A stretch of DNA of 64,000 bases from Sipunculus nudus (GCA_026874595.1 CM049320.1:40325214-40389213), one strand, 5' to 3'; numbered from the stretch's first letter, positions 22,871 to 34,889 are shown. Notes: generated by a model from the sequence alone, not told the origin. Numbers and translations are program-made.

Positions 22871-23066
22871 TCTGTCAACACCGAGAACTTATACAAACTG
22901 CGATCTGCATTAAAGTACACAAGAAGTGGCCATTTAAACATATACAGCAGCTTAATGTAAATATCAGATGGTATTTGCAAGTGATTGATAGCTTGCCCAA
23001 AAATCACTAGGGGTAAAATATCTCCTCAGGTAAAAAAGTCGGCTTAACAAAGAATCATCATGAACA

Positions 23067-23068
<2 letters not shown>

Positions 23069-23121
<53 letters not shown>
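23069..23121. repeat. (AT)n microsatellite
   Basis: About 26 AT dinucleotides. Confidence 0.95.
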
Positions 23122-23125
<4 letters not shown>

Positions 23126-24492
23126 GATGTGGTGATATAACATTTCGGTAAAAGATTTTGAGCTGATTTCATAGCAAGCTGACAGAGTTAAAGTTCTAAA
23201 TGAAGTACGTAAACCTTAATCTTTTTATTAAATGCAAACAAATTGATTGCACAACTGAAAATATCACAAAACTATTATTTACAAGTTTAAATTACTTTTA
23301 AACCTGAATTAAAATAAATAAAAGGTCTACAATTACCAAACGATCGGAATCGAAGCCTGCCTCAGCATCTCTTATCCCATTCTTATCCCCGACCCCGGAC
23401 TTCAACCCCCCCCCCCCCCTTAACCCGCAAGTTATAGAAATAGCTCGGATGTAACAGACAATATGTAAAATCAGTCAATTTGCAAACTGTCTTTATTTTA
23501 AGTCAGTTGGTTCGAGTAACTCAGACAATATACAGATTATATCAAGCACTGTACAAATTAACTATTTGATACATTCACTGAAATTTAAAAATGAAATAAC
23601 AATGTAATATATATTACCACAGATTAAATGACTTTTCATTTATTTCTGATATCTTACTCTAATAAAACATTTTAATGTTTCATTTAATCAAAAGCGTGCA
23701 TTTTGCTTAATTTTGGTACTTGCATAAATGAGTGTGCAAATATGATATTATACTGTCTAAGGGGCGCAATTTTCGTTTGCATTGTGGGGGGGGGTTAAAG
23801 GGTAAAGCAGTGTGGAAACATTGAATCACATCATCCCTTAATTATTTTCTCAAAATAAATGATTATACCAGAGCTACTTTAAGAAATCATTTCGGATAGC
23901 ACAAGCATTTTTAGGGAAGCACGACTGTCCCGGGCATGTATCGGCCGAAGGTGTACATGTGGGGGGTGTGGGAGGGGGACACCCCTCTCACAGTGAAGAA
24001 AAATGTTTCACTTTTCTTCTTAAATTTCGGTTGCTATAAAAAAGGGAAATATACTCGTTTAAGAAACAAACAACATATAGTAACGTTTGCCCTTCACTTT
24101 CCTAGCTCAAAATCTGCTTGTATTATTACTTTCTGCTTTAAAACCTTGGTCCCACAATGTCGTGGAAACAGATGATTGCCATATTATCGTTTGTTTCAAT
24201 TTAAGTAATTTCTTAAATATTACCATTCGTAAATATGTGAGGATACTGTGACACATGTTTGTAAATTACTCTTATTATACGGATTAAAATAAGAGCCTAT
24301 TTTATGGCAATATATCATTATTTTATTCGGCGAAAATGGTTGGGGGGGGTCATATGGTATGTCCACCCTGGTTGTAGTTGAGGGATATCCCACACCACCC
24401 TTTCCACCACCAAAGTTCACTCAATATAAATTGACTATTGACTCTTAATCATTATTCATTCAGATATCCTAGGGTGTTTTACAAAGGGTATT

Positions 24493-24535
24493 CAGGGGCG
24501 GATCCAGGTTTTAAGAAAAAAGGGGGGGGGGGGGG
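24493..24535. mobile_element. Transposon end: CAGGGGCGGATCCAGG with A and G runs
   Basis: CAGGGGCGGATCCAGG, then an A-rich stretch and about 14 G, resembles the ends of the small CAG-starting elements at 12460 and 17605. No matching right end was found nearby, so this is a solo or truncated end. Confidence 0.4.
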
Positions 24536-24581
24536 TCAAACCAGGAGTACTGATTACAAAGCTTAAGAAGTGACCCTGTGT

Positions 24582-24599
24582 CATGACGCTCAGCTGACT
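24582..24599 (+). repeat. Dispersed CTCAGCTGA-type motif
   Basis: GTCATGACGCTCAGCTGAC, an intact copy of the family core. It lies just right of the transposon end at 24493. Confidence 0.7.
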
Positions 24600-24779
24600 G
24601 ACATGTTGACAATAGTTCTCTGCACAGGCAACTAATTAAGATAATGTAGATGGCATTATCGTTCATGCAAATTAGCTTAAGTTCATCAAGACCTGTAAGC
24701 ACACCAAATTTGATGACAATCAATTCAGCCGTTCCTAATGAATCTGACAATTTGTGTGTATTTTGAATTATTTCTGGAA

Positions 24780-26042
24780 ATTATGCCCTGTAACTTGGAG
24801 AATATGTGTCACAGTGACCTAATTTTAGGTTTTTGAGGAAAATTTTTCAGGAACCCTCAGGATATCAAGTTAGAAGAATCTAAGTCTAATGGTTACGATT
24901 TCTGCCCTGCTTTGGTATCAAATTTTCAATTATTGGGGGGGGGGGGGTTATAAGCCCATAGCTGGGAGAATATGGATAACAGAGACCTCATTTCAGGAAA
25001 AGGAGATTTTTCAATGGACGTCCCTGGATGTCAAGTAGGAAGATTCTAGGGCCGACGGTTAGGATTTATGTCGTGTAAACGGATGACCGCATCTTTAAAG
25101 GTATAAAAAATATAGCAAAAAATCGATAAAATATTCAGCTGGCGCCAATAGTCTTCAAGAAATAATAACCCACTCCAGGATTAATATGCATGCAAAGAAT
25201 CATGGTGATCAATGCATTAGATGTTCAGATACTGGAGCTATTGTATAAAATTTTCAATGATTTTTGGGGGGTTTTCTGAGCCCCATAGCTCGGAGGATAT
25301 AGGTAACAGAGACCTAATTTCAATTATCAAAAGAGATTTTTCATTGGACTCCCTGGATGTCAAGTGAGAAGGTTCCAGGACACGTTGTTACGATTTTTTT
25401 CTTGTAAACAGATGCCCGCGTCTTTAAAGTCTCAACAATAGAGAACAAAATGCGTAAAAATTAGAAAAAAATCATTGTAGCATCACTAGTCTTCAAGAAA
25501 TAATGAAACACTCCAGGATCAATATGCATCACGGTGATCAATGCATTAGTTGTTCAGATAATGGAGTTTTTGTATCAAATATTTAATTATTCTGGGGGGC
25601 ACTTACGAGCTTGTTAGCACCAAGGATATAGGTAACAGAGACCTAATTTCGGGAACATTTGAGGAACTACCTGGACTGCATGTTAGAAGATTCTAGGACC
25701 AATGTTTAAGATTTGTGCCCTGCTTTGGTATGGAATTTTCTATTTTCTAGGGGGTAATTATAAGCCCTATATCTCGGAGAATATGAGTAGCAGAAACCTA
25801 ATTTTAAGTTTCCAGGGAGACCTTTCAAAGACGGATCACCGCATCTTTAAAGGTCTAAAAAATAGAGGAATAAATGCGTAAAAATTAGAAAAAAAATCCA
25901 GCTGGCGCCACTAGACCAGAAAATGATGAAACATTCCAGGATCAACATGCATGCAAATAATTCTGGTGATCAATGCATTAGTTGTTCAGATACTGGAGCT
26001 TTTGAATTGAATTTTTAATGATTTTGGGGGGTATTGCTGAGC
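24780..26042. repeat. Degenerate tandem repeat, about 330-bp unit
   Basis: Three to four diverged units carry the same ordered phrases: 'cccatagctcggaggatata', 'ggtaacagagacctaattt', 'actccctggatgtcaagt', 'gcatctttaaagg', 'ctccaggatyaatatgcatg' (25174, 25514, 25939), 'gatcaatgcattag', and a G run after 'attattttgg' (24934, 25264, 25593, about 26025). Spacing is about 330 bp, with one shortened unit near 25650-25860. No coding capacity. Confidence 0.8.
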
Positions 26043-26443
26043 CTTCCTGACTACATGGATGGTTTCAAATAAGCTCAACTGCAGTTTAGCGTTCTGCCCA
26101 GAAATACATTAAGAAGGGGTGGGTAGCAGCAGTTGAGCTTGTTGAGATGAAGGCATGCATCAGTCGTTCTGTGGCGTCACGTGTATGTGCCTTACTGCAG
26201 CTATGATATGAAGATGGTGGTAACATGTTCTGAAGAGCTGACGAACATACTCTTCCATTGCCGCAGCCTGGTCTCATATTGATCCCAAGGTCCTGATGCT
26301 GGGAGTATGTAAAGATTGTGTTTTCCCAAACACGAAGAGCAGGAATGTCAACTCTTGTCCTGAGACGAGGTGGTGATTAAAGCACCATGAGTTCTATCTC
26401 GTTGCCGTTGAGCTTATTTGCAACCATCCATGTAGTCAGGAAG
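26043..26443 (-). mobile_element. LINE reverse-transcriptase relic within 37-bp inverted repeats
   Basis: The arms at 26043-26079 and 26407-26443 are inverted copies (CTTCCTGACTACATGGATGG, then TT.CAAATAAGCTCAAC) with about one mismatch. The minus-strand interior encodes RDATERLMHAF, resembling the block '..RDATERLVHAFI.S.LDYCN' found after the catalytic motifs of CR1/jockey-type reverse transcriptases. It is then disrupted and no full domain remains. The arms suggest either an inverted terminal duplication or capture of a LINE fragment in a fold-back element. Confidence 0.5.
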
Positions 26444-29400
26444 CAAGGTAAGCCAAATTTTCCCTACAATTACTACGCAATCCAAGTTTTTTTTCTATTA
26501 TTAGAAATATGCATTAGCATATTTATTTATATATCAATGAGATTAGCTCCGGATCTACTTTTGCAAAAGGTTTCATATGCAGAGTAAAAGTGAGCCTGTT
26601 TGGTAAAAAAATCAGAATTTCAGTTGATCCGATTTATGATCACCTTTACGCCATTACTCTGTCATCCTGAGAGATATCAATTCGTATATGGTCTTGATCG
26701 AATGGTATGAACATACACTTCAAAATTAATACTCATTTTAAACAAAGGTAAATTGTAACATTTACAGCTGTACACAGAAGTTACACAATTAAAATGCATA
26801 CATGTATCTAGTCCTATGTGGGCCGTTATTAACAACTTTTCATGAGAAATGAGTAAAAGTAGAGAAATTGAACAATTTTGCGCATTCATTTGTGCAACTG
26901 TTTCATCCAAGCTGCTGTTGGTCTCAATCCGGATAAGAAATTGGTATCAATGAATAGCCATGACCCCAGGTTTATTAATGCATGCATATATTTTAAAAAC
27001 TTGCTGAAATGTAGCAAACAATGAAAATAATGTTACCCTTAACCCTTAATTTCACTAGATTTTTCCAGCTCTTTAATCTGATTTGACATCTGCATCACTG
27101 ACATATCGTCATTTCCTTCTCTGGACCATGTCCCATTTACTAACTATGAACTAATTATAAACATTAAAAAGAGAATTTAAAGCAATTTTGCCTCTTCATC
27201 TGATCTGTATCGTCAAAAAGAGGGTATTACGTATAACACTGCAGTTGGCCTCCTATTATCGTGAGTAGGTATTCTCCCCCTCGCGCCCCGTTGAGGCCCA
27301 GTATTATTTTGGTAAGGTTCTTTTTTTTTTTTTTTTCAATTTTTGTAGCTCGACTAACTGTTAGTCATCTAAGCCTGTTCTTTGTAGTCCGTCCGGCCGT
27401 TCGTGCATCCGGTTAGCCTGTCTAATGGAAGGCCTGCAGTCCATTAGGGCACAAATCAAATACGTTATACTGATAGTTTCACACATTTCGTTTTTCATTA
27501 AATTCCATTGTTACTTTTCAAGATAACCTAACAGCAAAACCACTGGTTTTGTATTCTTGTATCGAGTATTATCAAGTATGTCCATATCCAATTATTCATA
27601 CTCAAAGTGTTTATATAGAATACATATATATATTTGCTTCATGTGCTGATAATAGTTACAGAGAGGCCTTTTTCTAATTAATTGCTTTTATGCGGTGGTT
27701 CTTAATGTGTCGGTTTAAGGTAAGTGTTTGCTATTATCAAGATAAACAAGGGACCTAGGGTTCACGGCACTCAGCTTAATTTGATTGTAATATTATAAAT
27801 TTTAGTAAAAAGAAAAGGGGTTAATTGTATATAGTTATATGTTCTTGTATATAAGCATTCGGAAAGCTCAGAGGATACTGTAGTGGTTAAATACAACGTA
27901 TAAATTATAGCTGTCAATCCCATAAAAATGTTTCTCGATAAATTTAATAGGTCTCTAATCCTGTATGTCAATACCAATACATTATAGCGGACATTTTACC
28001 TGACATTGATCTGATTTATTAAAACTTTCACCAGAAGGATAAAACAGCTGAATTATATTTTTTCACATATTTACAATTAGTTAATGAGCCAAAAGAACAG
28101 GTTACCACACCGCATATCAAGAACTAAAAATTATCGCATCTTCATGCCGTGAACATTTATAACAAGAGCCCTTTGCATTTAAAAAATGCTCAAAAATGTA
28201 ATTTTTCAAATGTTACGGTTTAACCTTTTTTTATCAATATGGCAGCCTGAAATAATAAATCGATGAAATGTGCTTTAGAAAAGTGCATTGAAGTAGGGTG
28301 ACATTTATAGTAAAGATTTTATGTAAAGTTCATTATATTTCAGTTGTAAATTCTTAATTATATAAGGATATTGATTCGGATATTGAACTAAGCCCCGACA
28401 TATATACCCACAAAACAAATTGAAACACCCTTATCCTAACTATATATGAAGAATATAAAACCACTGGTTTTGATTTAAGGCCATCTTCAATTGTAACAAT
28501 TATCTATGAAAGAAAAAACGGAGGTTCTTGCTGAATTTCTCGAAGGAGAAATTACAAGTATGGTAACAGTTTTGCCTCAAATTAACTGTTTGCAAACTTT
28601 CGGGTCTGAAACAATAACTGTTTTGACTTGTGCTCTGTTAAGGTACGCCGAGCCGAACGGACAACCGAAACAAACAACCGGACAGATGACGGATAAAAGA
28701 TCAACAGTGTTGCCCAGATGACTTTAAGTCCACATAGCTAAAGAAAGTATAAAATTAAAAAAGGTCCCCTTGCCGAAGTCAAATATTAATATGTGACCCC
28801 AACGTGGCGCATGGGTGAACACTTATTCACCTAAATAGGTGGCAAGCTTCAGTGTTAGGGGGGGGGGGGGGGGAGTTGGAGGAAAAGAGAAAAAAACGAC
28901 CAACTTTCGACGGGCCATGACAAGTCCCTCACATAGCCATGCTAGAGACTGAACCATTGGTGGCCTGCGGACAATAACGCATTGCATTCTCTTTGTTGTT
29001 AAATAATGAAAGATTGAACTATACTTAATACCTTTCCCTTTTTGCGTTATAGATAGGGCGAGTAAGCATAATTGCTTAAAATTCTCTAAGTAATATTTAT
29101 AATAAGTTTATAGTAAATAAACAATTTAGAGGTGGAAAAATCGAGTGAAATTAAGGGGTAAGGTGTAACATTATTTTCATTGTTTTCAACATTTCAGTAA
29201 GATTTCTAAAATATATGCATGCATTAATATGCCTGTGGTCATAGCTATTCAGTAATACTTATATTGTAATCCTGACTTCAGACCAAGGGCAGCTGGGAAG
29301 AAGCGGTTGAACAAATGTTTGCAATACTCAAAATTGTTCGATTTCTGTACTTTTACACAAATTTTCTCATAAAAGTTATTTATAATGGGCCACATTCGTC

Positions 29401-29879
29401 TTTCTAATGGTATGCATTTAAATTTAAAAAATTTAAGTTTCTAGCTCCTGCAAACCTGCAAAAAATGAGTTCTCTCTTGATATAGGATCCCCGGTTAATC
29501 TGCTATGAAAAAAAAAGGTTTTTCTTATTGGTATCGGGTACTTTATTTTAGCTATGAATGTTACAATTTTCCTTTGTTTGTCTCAAAGTAGTAAAGTGCG
29601 TATTCATACCTTTTTACAAACACATTTACGAATTTATTACTTTTAGGTTGACAGAATTATTGGCTTAAAGGTGTTCATAGGTCGGTTCAACTAAAATTCT
29701 GATTTTTTCCAACAGGCTCCCTATAACATAGGATATGAAACATTTTGCAAGAGCAGATCCAGAAAAGACCTAATGGAAAAAATAGGATACTAACTATATT
29801 TAGTGAAAATAACCATGGAATTTGTAGTACTTTAGGGACAACTGACTCTTTTTTAAGGTCACTTTTGCCAAATTGGACT
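26444..29879. other. Long gene-poor stretch
   Basis: AT-rich sequence with a poly-T run (about 27321-27336), one diverged CTCAGCTGA-type motif (27761-27777) and a poly-G run (28859-28875). Frames such as 28506-28721 (71 codons) show no known domain. Nothing else is recognisable. Confidence 0.5.
27761..27777 (+). repeat. Dispersed CTCAGCTGA-type motif, diverged copy
   Basis: TTCACGGCACTCAGCTTAA, preceded by GGGACCTAGGG as the other copies are preceded by GGAC/GACC blocks. Same orientation. Confidence 0.55.
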
Positions 29880-30240
29880 GAGATCAGCAATGCACCGCTG
29901 TACAGGGAGGTCTTTGAGTCGTCAACGGTGGGTGAAGTAAGGATATTGATCATTTGCAGGTGATGAGAAGCCTATGGAAAGCGAAAATGTCACTAATAGG
30001 AGCAGTGCACATGTAAAACAATGAGACCAAGCATTGGCCCCTGGGGGACGCCATGACACGCATCAAAGTCTCCCAATTGAAAATAACTATTTGTGATCTG
30101 CCGCTGAGATATATATCTTTCATGCCGTACATGTGACGGGGCCTGTCAAACTGAATTGAATGGGATGGGAGCTGCCATCAAATACGACAGACAGGTCCAA
30201 CAGAACAAGAATCAGACCTTAGTTGATATTAGTGCGCGCC
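29880..30240 (-). pseudogene. Decayed LINE reverse transcriptase fragment
   Basis: On the minus strand two relic catalytic blocks appear in the right order: VLLDLSVVFD at about 30208-30179 (family motif A, LLDLSAAFDT) and GVPQGPMLG at about 30054-30028 (motif B, GVPQGSVLGP). Stops and frameshifts separate them, and motif C is not found. It is a CR1/L2/jockey-like remnant, unrelated at this level to the intact LINE at 43310-48940, whose motif B is RQGGVLSPWLY. Confidence 0.65.
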
Positions 30241-30253
30241 CTTGAGGCCCATG

Positions 30254-30309
30254 ATGATAATAATTACAAAAATTATAATAATGATAATAATTATAATAAT
30301 AATAATGAT
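30254..30309. repeat. (AAT/GAT)n low-complexity tract
   Basis: Irregular AAT and GAT trinucleotides directly after the LINE relic, possibly derived from its 3' tail. Confidence 0.8.
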
Positions 30310-30404
30310 ACCTAGGCATTTATGGCATTGGAGATGCTAGACATTTGGCATAACCCTTTGAAACAGGCCCCTTCTTCTGAAGCATATATTGTTACTTTAC
30401 AGCC

Positions 30405-31160
30405 GCCAGTCAAGGTGATCATATTTTAACGTGTCCTAGAACTTGGTTAAAACAATATGTGCTTTAAAGTTGATTTAAACTATGCGGCACAGGTAGTATA
30501 AGTATAAACAGTAATAACGTTTACAAAAATCCTGTTTTCCCTGAGAATAATTTGAAGACCAAGGTCATTAATTTTCAAACATATTCGAGATCTTGGTGGA
30601 AAAAATAAGTGTGCAAAATTTAAGGGGGAAGGGGGGGGAATGCAGTACGTCAAAGTTATGTGGTTCACAGTTTCCAAGTTTCCGCAGATTTGGCCTTAAA
30701 CGCCACGGTCAAAGTCGCCAGTATTTAAATATGTCAGAGACCTTGGTATATAGAACTTTTGCCTGGCTTGTTGAAAGAAAATGCAGTTTAGAAAATCTTT
30801 AGTTTCTGTAGCTTTCGCCTTGGAAATCACATACCTGTGATCTTGAAGGAACAATTTGTATGTCGAATTTGAGAAAAAAAAGTACTTAAAAAGTTATGGG
30901 GATCACAAAATCCTTTGGATATGTAGATTTGACCTTGAATACCCTAGTCAATGTCACCATATTTCAAAGATGTCAGAGAGCTTGGTTGAAAAAATTTGTG
31001 TCATATGTGAATAAAAACTAAAAGGGTACTTTAAAGGTTATTGGATTACAATAATCCTAATACCTGTATTATCCTATTTCGGCAAATTTTACCTTACAAA
31101 AACATGGTCAAGTCACAAGTTTAAAATTAGTTTGAGTTGTTACGAAATCTGGTCTTGGGA
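30405..31160. repeat. Degenerate tandem repeat, about 180-bp unit
   Basis: About four diverged units share 'ccttraayrccayrgtcaa', 'gtcgccagtatttaaa..atgtcagagaccttggt', '..aaaaaattgtgt..' and 'aagttatgkggatcaca' (for example 30410, 30565, 30695, 30935). A second phrase, 'ggcctaaggcccacatgataata', surrounds the trinucleotide tracts to 31380. The 30593-30802 frame is not a gene. Confidence 0.65.
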
Positions 31161-31264
31161 TAAAAAAAACAGGTCTGTAGCGAACCTGAGTCCCGTGATT
31201 ATAATTAAAGGACTTTAGAGGGCCTACGACTCCATGATAATAAAAGGGCCTAAGGCCACATAAT

Positions 31265-31326
31265 AATAAAAATGATGATATTGATGATGATGACGATGAT
31301 GATAATAATAATAATAATAATAATAA
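31265..31326. repeat. (GAT)n(AAT)n tract
   Basis: Trinucleotide repeats, mostly GAT then AAT. Confidence 0.9.
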
Positions 31327-32612
31327 ATATACTTCGAGGTCTCATGATGAAGTCTGCAGTGGACCTGAGACCGAATGATAGTAATGATAAGTCTCTATTC
31401 GACATTTAGAGGTCTATGAAACATTCAACATGAGTTATAACAATTTTCCTGGGTTAAACCATCTTGCCATGCCCACATTTTGTAATACAAAACCACATAT
31501 GTACCCTGAGAGAACCAAGCATTCTTCATTTGACTTGAGCTTGGACTGTGACCTGCAGTGACAGGCCTTTTGTGCATAAGTACTAGATACTGCTTATCTT
31601 GATATACTCCTTATTTATTGACATTGAAAATAAATAAAAGCCAGGGTAGCCTCGTGACCTAAGTACCAGTGGACATGATCTGGGTCATACGCTGTGCCTC
31701 TGTGCGAGTTTGACACCTGCAGATTTTACATTTGTCATTAAAATCACCTGTAATACATTATAAATGGTTAAGATTAATGCAAGAGAGGAGGAAATGTATA
31801 TCATTATGGAATTATGTTATACAAATGTTATTTGAATTGACATAAAAGTTAACCGACCAGGACAAAATTACTCTTCGCAAGAATCTATCAAGAGACCGAT
31901 GGGTCATGGCGCTCAGCTGAATTTTATAAAATGTTAGCAATTGTGACGTTGCTTGTACACCTACAAAGATTAAAAATGCAACGTTGCATGACGATTAGGA
32001 TACAGGTCTATAAAAAATGTCAGTTTAATGATTCAATCCCTAAAGATAAATGATGAACAAAATCAGAGCTATACATATTATCAACCAGTATAAAACTTGG
32101 GAAAAAAGTAATAATATCTAGTGATTCTTTAATATAATCATATTATATTACTAATGATCACAAGGTGTAACAGAAGTCAAAGGCATAAGCTGAATCATTT
32201 ATAAAGTAAACTTTTTCAGTTTTAATACGAAAGGTTTAGATTTAAAAATAGAATTAGAATTCAGGGTCCTGATTGTCATCGAATTTTACTGATAACAAAT
32301 GTGGGGATATAATATCCAAGCTATTAATTTCAGATTCTACACTTTTATTAATTAAAAAAGTCACTATTAAATAAATAACTGTTGGTAAAAGAAAGTTGTT
32401 CGTTTTCAATATCATCTGCAGTGTCTGCATCGATTGTCATGAATGGTGTTAGCGCAGATTTAACAAATGTCGGGAAGACTTCAAATCATCCGAAAGTAGG
32501 CCCCTTTTTCTGCAAAACTATTGAGAGACACAGTTATGATAAACAAAAAAATCGTACTGAGGAATCGAGAAGAGGAATTTTTCACCATCTGAATCCGTAT
32601 TATGTAAATAGT
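31327..32612. other. AT-rich stretch with one motif copy and an unknown ORF
   Basis: Contains the CTCAGCTGA-type motif at 31901-31920. A 117-codon plus-strand frame at 32382-32735 (starting MVKESCSFSISSAVSASIVM) has no recognised domain. Its 3' part overlaps the 50-bp duplicated block at 32613, so it is probably chance. Confidence 0.4.
31901..31920 (+). repeat. Dispersed CTCAGCTGA-type motif
   Basis: GGGTCATGGCGCTCAGCTGA, the best copy of the family, preceded by AGAGACCGAT. Confidence 0.7.
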
Positions 32613-32662
32613 CAATTTGGAATTGATTTTCCTTTAGTTTCTAAAATATTAAGAGATTTTTA
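32613..32662. repeat. 50-bp exact direct repeat, copy 1
   Basis: Starts CAATTTGGAATTGATTTTCC and ends AAGAGATTTTTA. It is identical over 50 bp to 33355-33404, with 692 bp between them. Such a pair could be a long target duplication or a recombination scar. The enclosed DNA includes a Tigger-like fragment (32777-32938). Confidence 0.9.
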
Positions 32663-32776
32663 CTTTTTGAATATCAAAAGTCTAGTCAGCTGTGGATCAT
32701 TTGGGTCTGAGCAGCCGACATTGTTGTTTGCCTAAACACTTCCATATAATATTAATCGGCCAGCTATATATAACTA

Positions 32777-32938
32777 CAGTGGAACCCCGCCTAGCGAGCA
32801 CCCCGCAATTGCGACCACCCCCGCATTTACGACCACTTTTCTTGGTCCCGAATATACGATCCAGGTTATTTAGAGTTTCACAAATACGACCACCCCCTAA
32901 TTACGACCACTTTGGTCAGTCCCCGAGGTGGCTACAAT
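32777..32938 (+). mobile_element. Tigger/pogo-like transposon end
   Basis: After a TA dinucleotide comes CAGTGGAACCCCGCCTAGCG, then repeated 'tttacgaccac' phrases, the well-known end type of Tc1/mariner-group Tigger elements (TA target). The expected mirror end is not complete, and the sequence breaks up after GGTGGCTACAA. It encodes no transposase. Confidence 0.6.
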
Positions 32939-33354
32939 TGTTGGGTCCTACTCTTTATACAGATGTTTACTTTATAGACTGTTACAATAGGAGGACATTG
33001 TGACAAATGAAAAGAAAGGACTGCTTTTGCCTATCAGACATAAAAAGTAAATATACAGTTATCCGGGTCATCATCTGGACCCTGGATTTTTAAAAGGAAA
33101 AATGCTGTATTTCTGACTAGTCCATATGTGGGTATAAACTGCCTTTACAGGAATTTGCACCTTCTGATTGCAAATTTCTAATTTTTTTATATTTTGTTTT
33201 ATTATAGCAATCCATAGATTTACGTGTTACAAAGATTCTCTAGGATATTGCACAACATCGATCGAACCTTCTGTATGTTCAATTACAAAAATTAAGCTAA
33301 CAAGCAAAGTAAACATGAATTAAAAATGGTTATTTTGTATTCAAGCTACAGTTG

Positions 33355-33404
33355 CAATTTGGAATTGATTTTCCTTTAGTTTCTAAAATATTAAGAGATT
33401 TTTA
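33355..33404. repeat. 50-bp exact direct repeat, copy 2
   Basis: Second copy of the block at 32613-32662, directly followed by different sequence (ATTTTTAAGCGAG versus CTTTTTGAATATC). Confidence 0.9.
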
Positions 33405-34615
33405 TTTTTAAGCGAGTCCCCTTGAATATGATATACATTTTTCATTTGGGTTTTTTTTCAGGATACAGTTAATTAAGCTTTCAGTGTAGCATGTAGTATT
33501 TATATACAGAATGTGCAACTATTGTCATCTTCGATCTAATATTTATGTAAGCAATTGATTAGTTGCTTTCTGTAACGCAATGTGGCATTCTGTACTGAAA
33601 ACAACTTTGCTTCACATTAAAACATGCATTAAAAGTGTTACGAAATACAGTACCCCAGTCTATATCCCTACTGTCAGTATATTTATTAACTTCTGAAGGA
33701 TAAATAGGCTTAATTTGCTCTTTTACAAAATATGTAAACACAGAATTTTTCTTCTTCTTTTAACAGATATTTCATCCTCCGTAAATATATCAGCATGTAG
33801 TCTCTAATTTTCTAATTACATTCCCAGACAAAGTTATACTGTGGTTTTGGCATGTTTCCCCCTGCTGCCAAAGAAAATTCTTGTAAGCGAGATAACTCAC
33901 AAAATATTTCACGGATTTTTAAAAGACTTGACATCTGGCTCTATGTGAGTAAGAGGACGAAGCCTTTTTAATGGTACCATGGCCTTTACTAGTAGAGTGA
34001 GCTTAACTTTGAATATGTCCATTTTGGTAAAAATCACAACAAATCTTAAATATCCCATAAAAGGTTGCATGAATTGTTTCAAAAGCCAATTCAGGCTCGA
34101 CCAAAGACCTGGTCATATGATAAGTTAATGCCGAGCACTTTAATCTTATTACGAAGCCAATTGTTCCAAAAGGGTTTTCTTGTCCTAACCTAGACCTTCA
34201 TTTTTAATTGTTAAACTTTAAGACCATATATGTTCCTGAAATCTCATAATATTAAACTATCAGTTACAAGTGGGAATATCTCCCACTATTCCACTTCCAC
34301 AATCTGCATAACTAAGTAACTTAGTATTTCAATGTCCTTATCATGAATCTAATCTGTATGTGTATATAATACAATATTTCTTCCTTAGTTCTGGTATTTC
34401 AATGTCATATTATTTCCTATTTGTCCCGCCTGCGGCGTATTTTCCTTTGTTCTAACTGTACGTTTAAACCTGTTTGCATCATAGAGACATGAAAAGGGAC
34501 CATGCAAGTGAGGTTGCATGGCGACTTTCCAAATATGGCAAAGAACTGGTGCGTAGACAAAAAAAATGACACGCGTGACCTTCGACCAAGGAGGCGGAGC
34601 ATGTGGGACAAATCA
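33405..34615. other. Intergenic stretch, nothing recognised
   Basis: AT-rich. Short frames (33559-33741, 34417-34749) have no domain, and the latter runs into the fold-back repeat at 34616. Confidence 0.5.
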
Positions 34616-34760
34616 GTTATAGCCCAATGAAATGTAAAGCAAGCCATAAGATTTGCTTGGCTTGTGTCAATCATGGCAGGCTCGCCTAAACGGCTCGCCA
34701 GCCATGTGACACATACTTCGGAAACCTCACGGCTTGCATAACACTTCATTGGGCTATAAC
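34616..34760. repeat. 145-bp fold-back inverted repeat
   Basis: Left arm GTTATAGCCCAATGAAATGT, then AAAGCAAGCC. The right arm, reverse-complemented, reads GTTATAGCCCAATGAAGTGT, then TATGCAAGCC. Arms of about 30 bp have about four mismatches. The loop contains a second partly symmetric block (GGCTCGCCTAAACGGCTCGCC, 21 bp, at 34679). It could form a cruciform and may be a fold-back element. No clear flanking duplication. Confidence 0.75.
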
Positions 34761-34889
34761 CAATACTTATGTTAGTGGGCTAAATGATTGTATGTGTATT
34801 ATCATGATGACTGTTCATGATTGCTGAGATAGATTGACCTTTCTACGTTAGTCATGCAGCTTCACTAGCCTGCACTAAATGCTCTTTGC

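Larger units (their letters stand above)
22741..24492. other. Intergenic stretch upstream of the FkbM gene
   Basis: Contains a CTCAGCTGA-type motif copy (22853-22870), a long AT tract (23069-23121), a poly-C run (23408-23421) and a poly-G run (23786-23795). No gene is recognisable. The frame at 23936-24175 has no domain. Confidence 0.5.

Noticed and set aside
29687-29963. Small ORFs on both strands as genes
   Set aside because: They adjoin the decayed LINE fragment and show no intact domain.
32382-32735. 117-codon plus-strand ORF as a gene
   Set aside because: No recognised domain or splice sites, and its 3' part is a duplicated 50-bp block and transposon-adjacent DNA.
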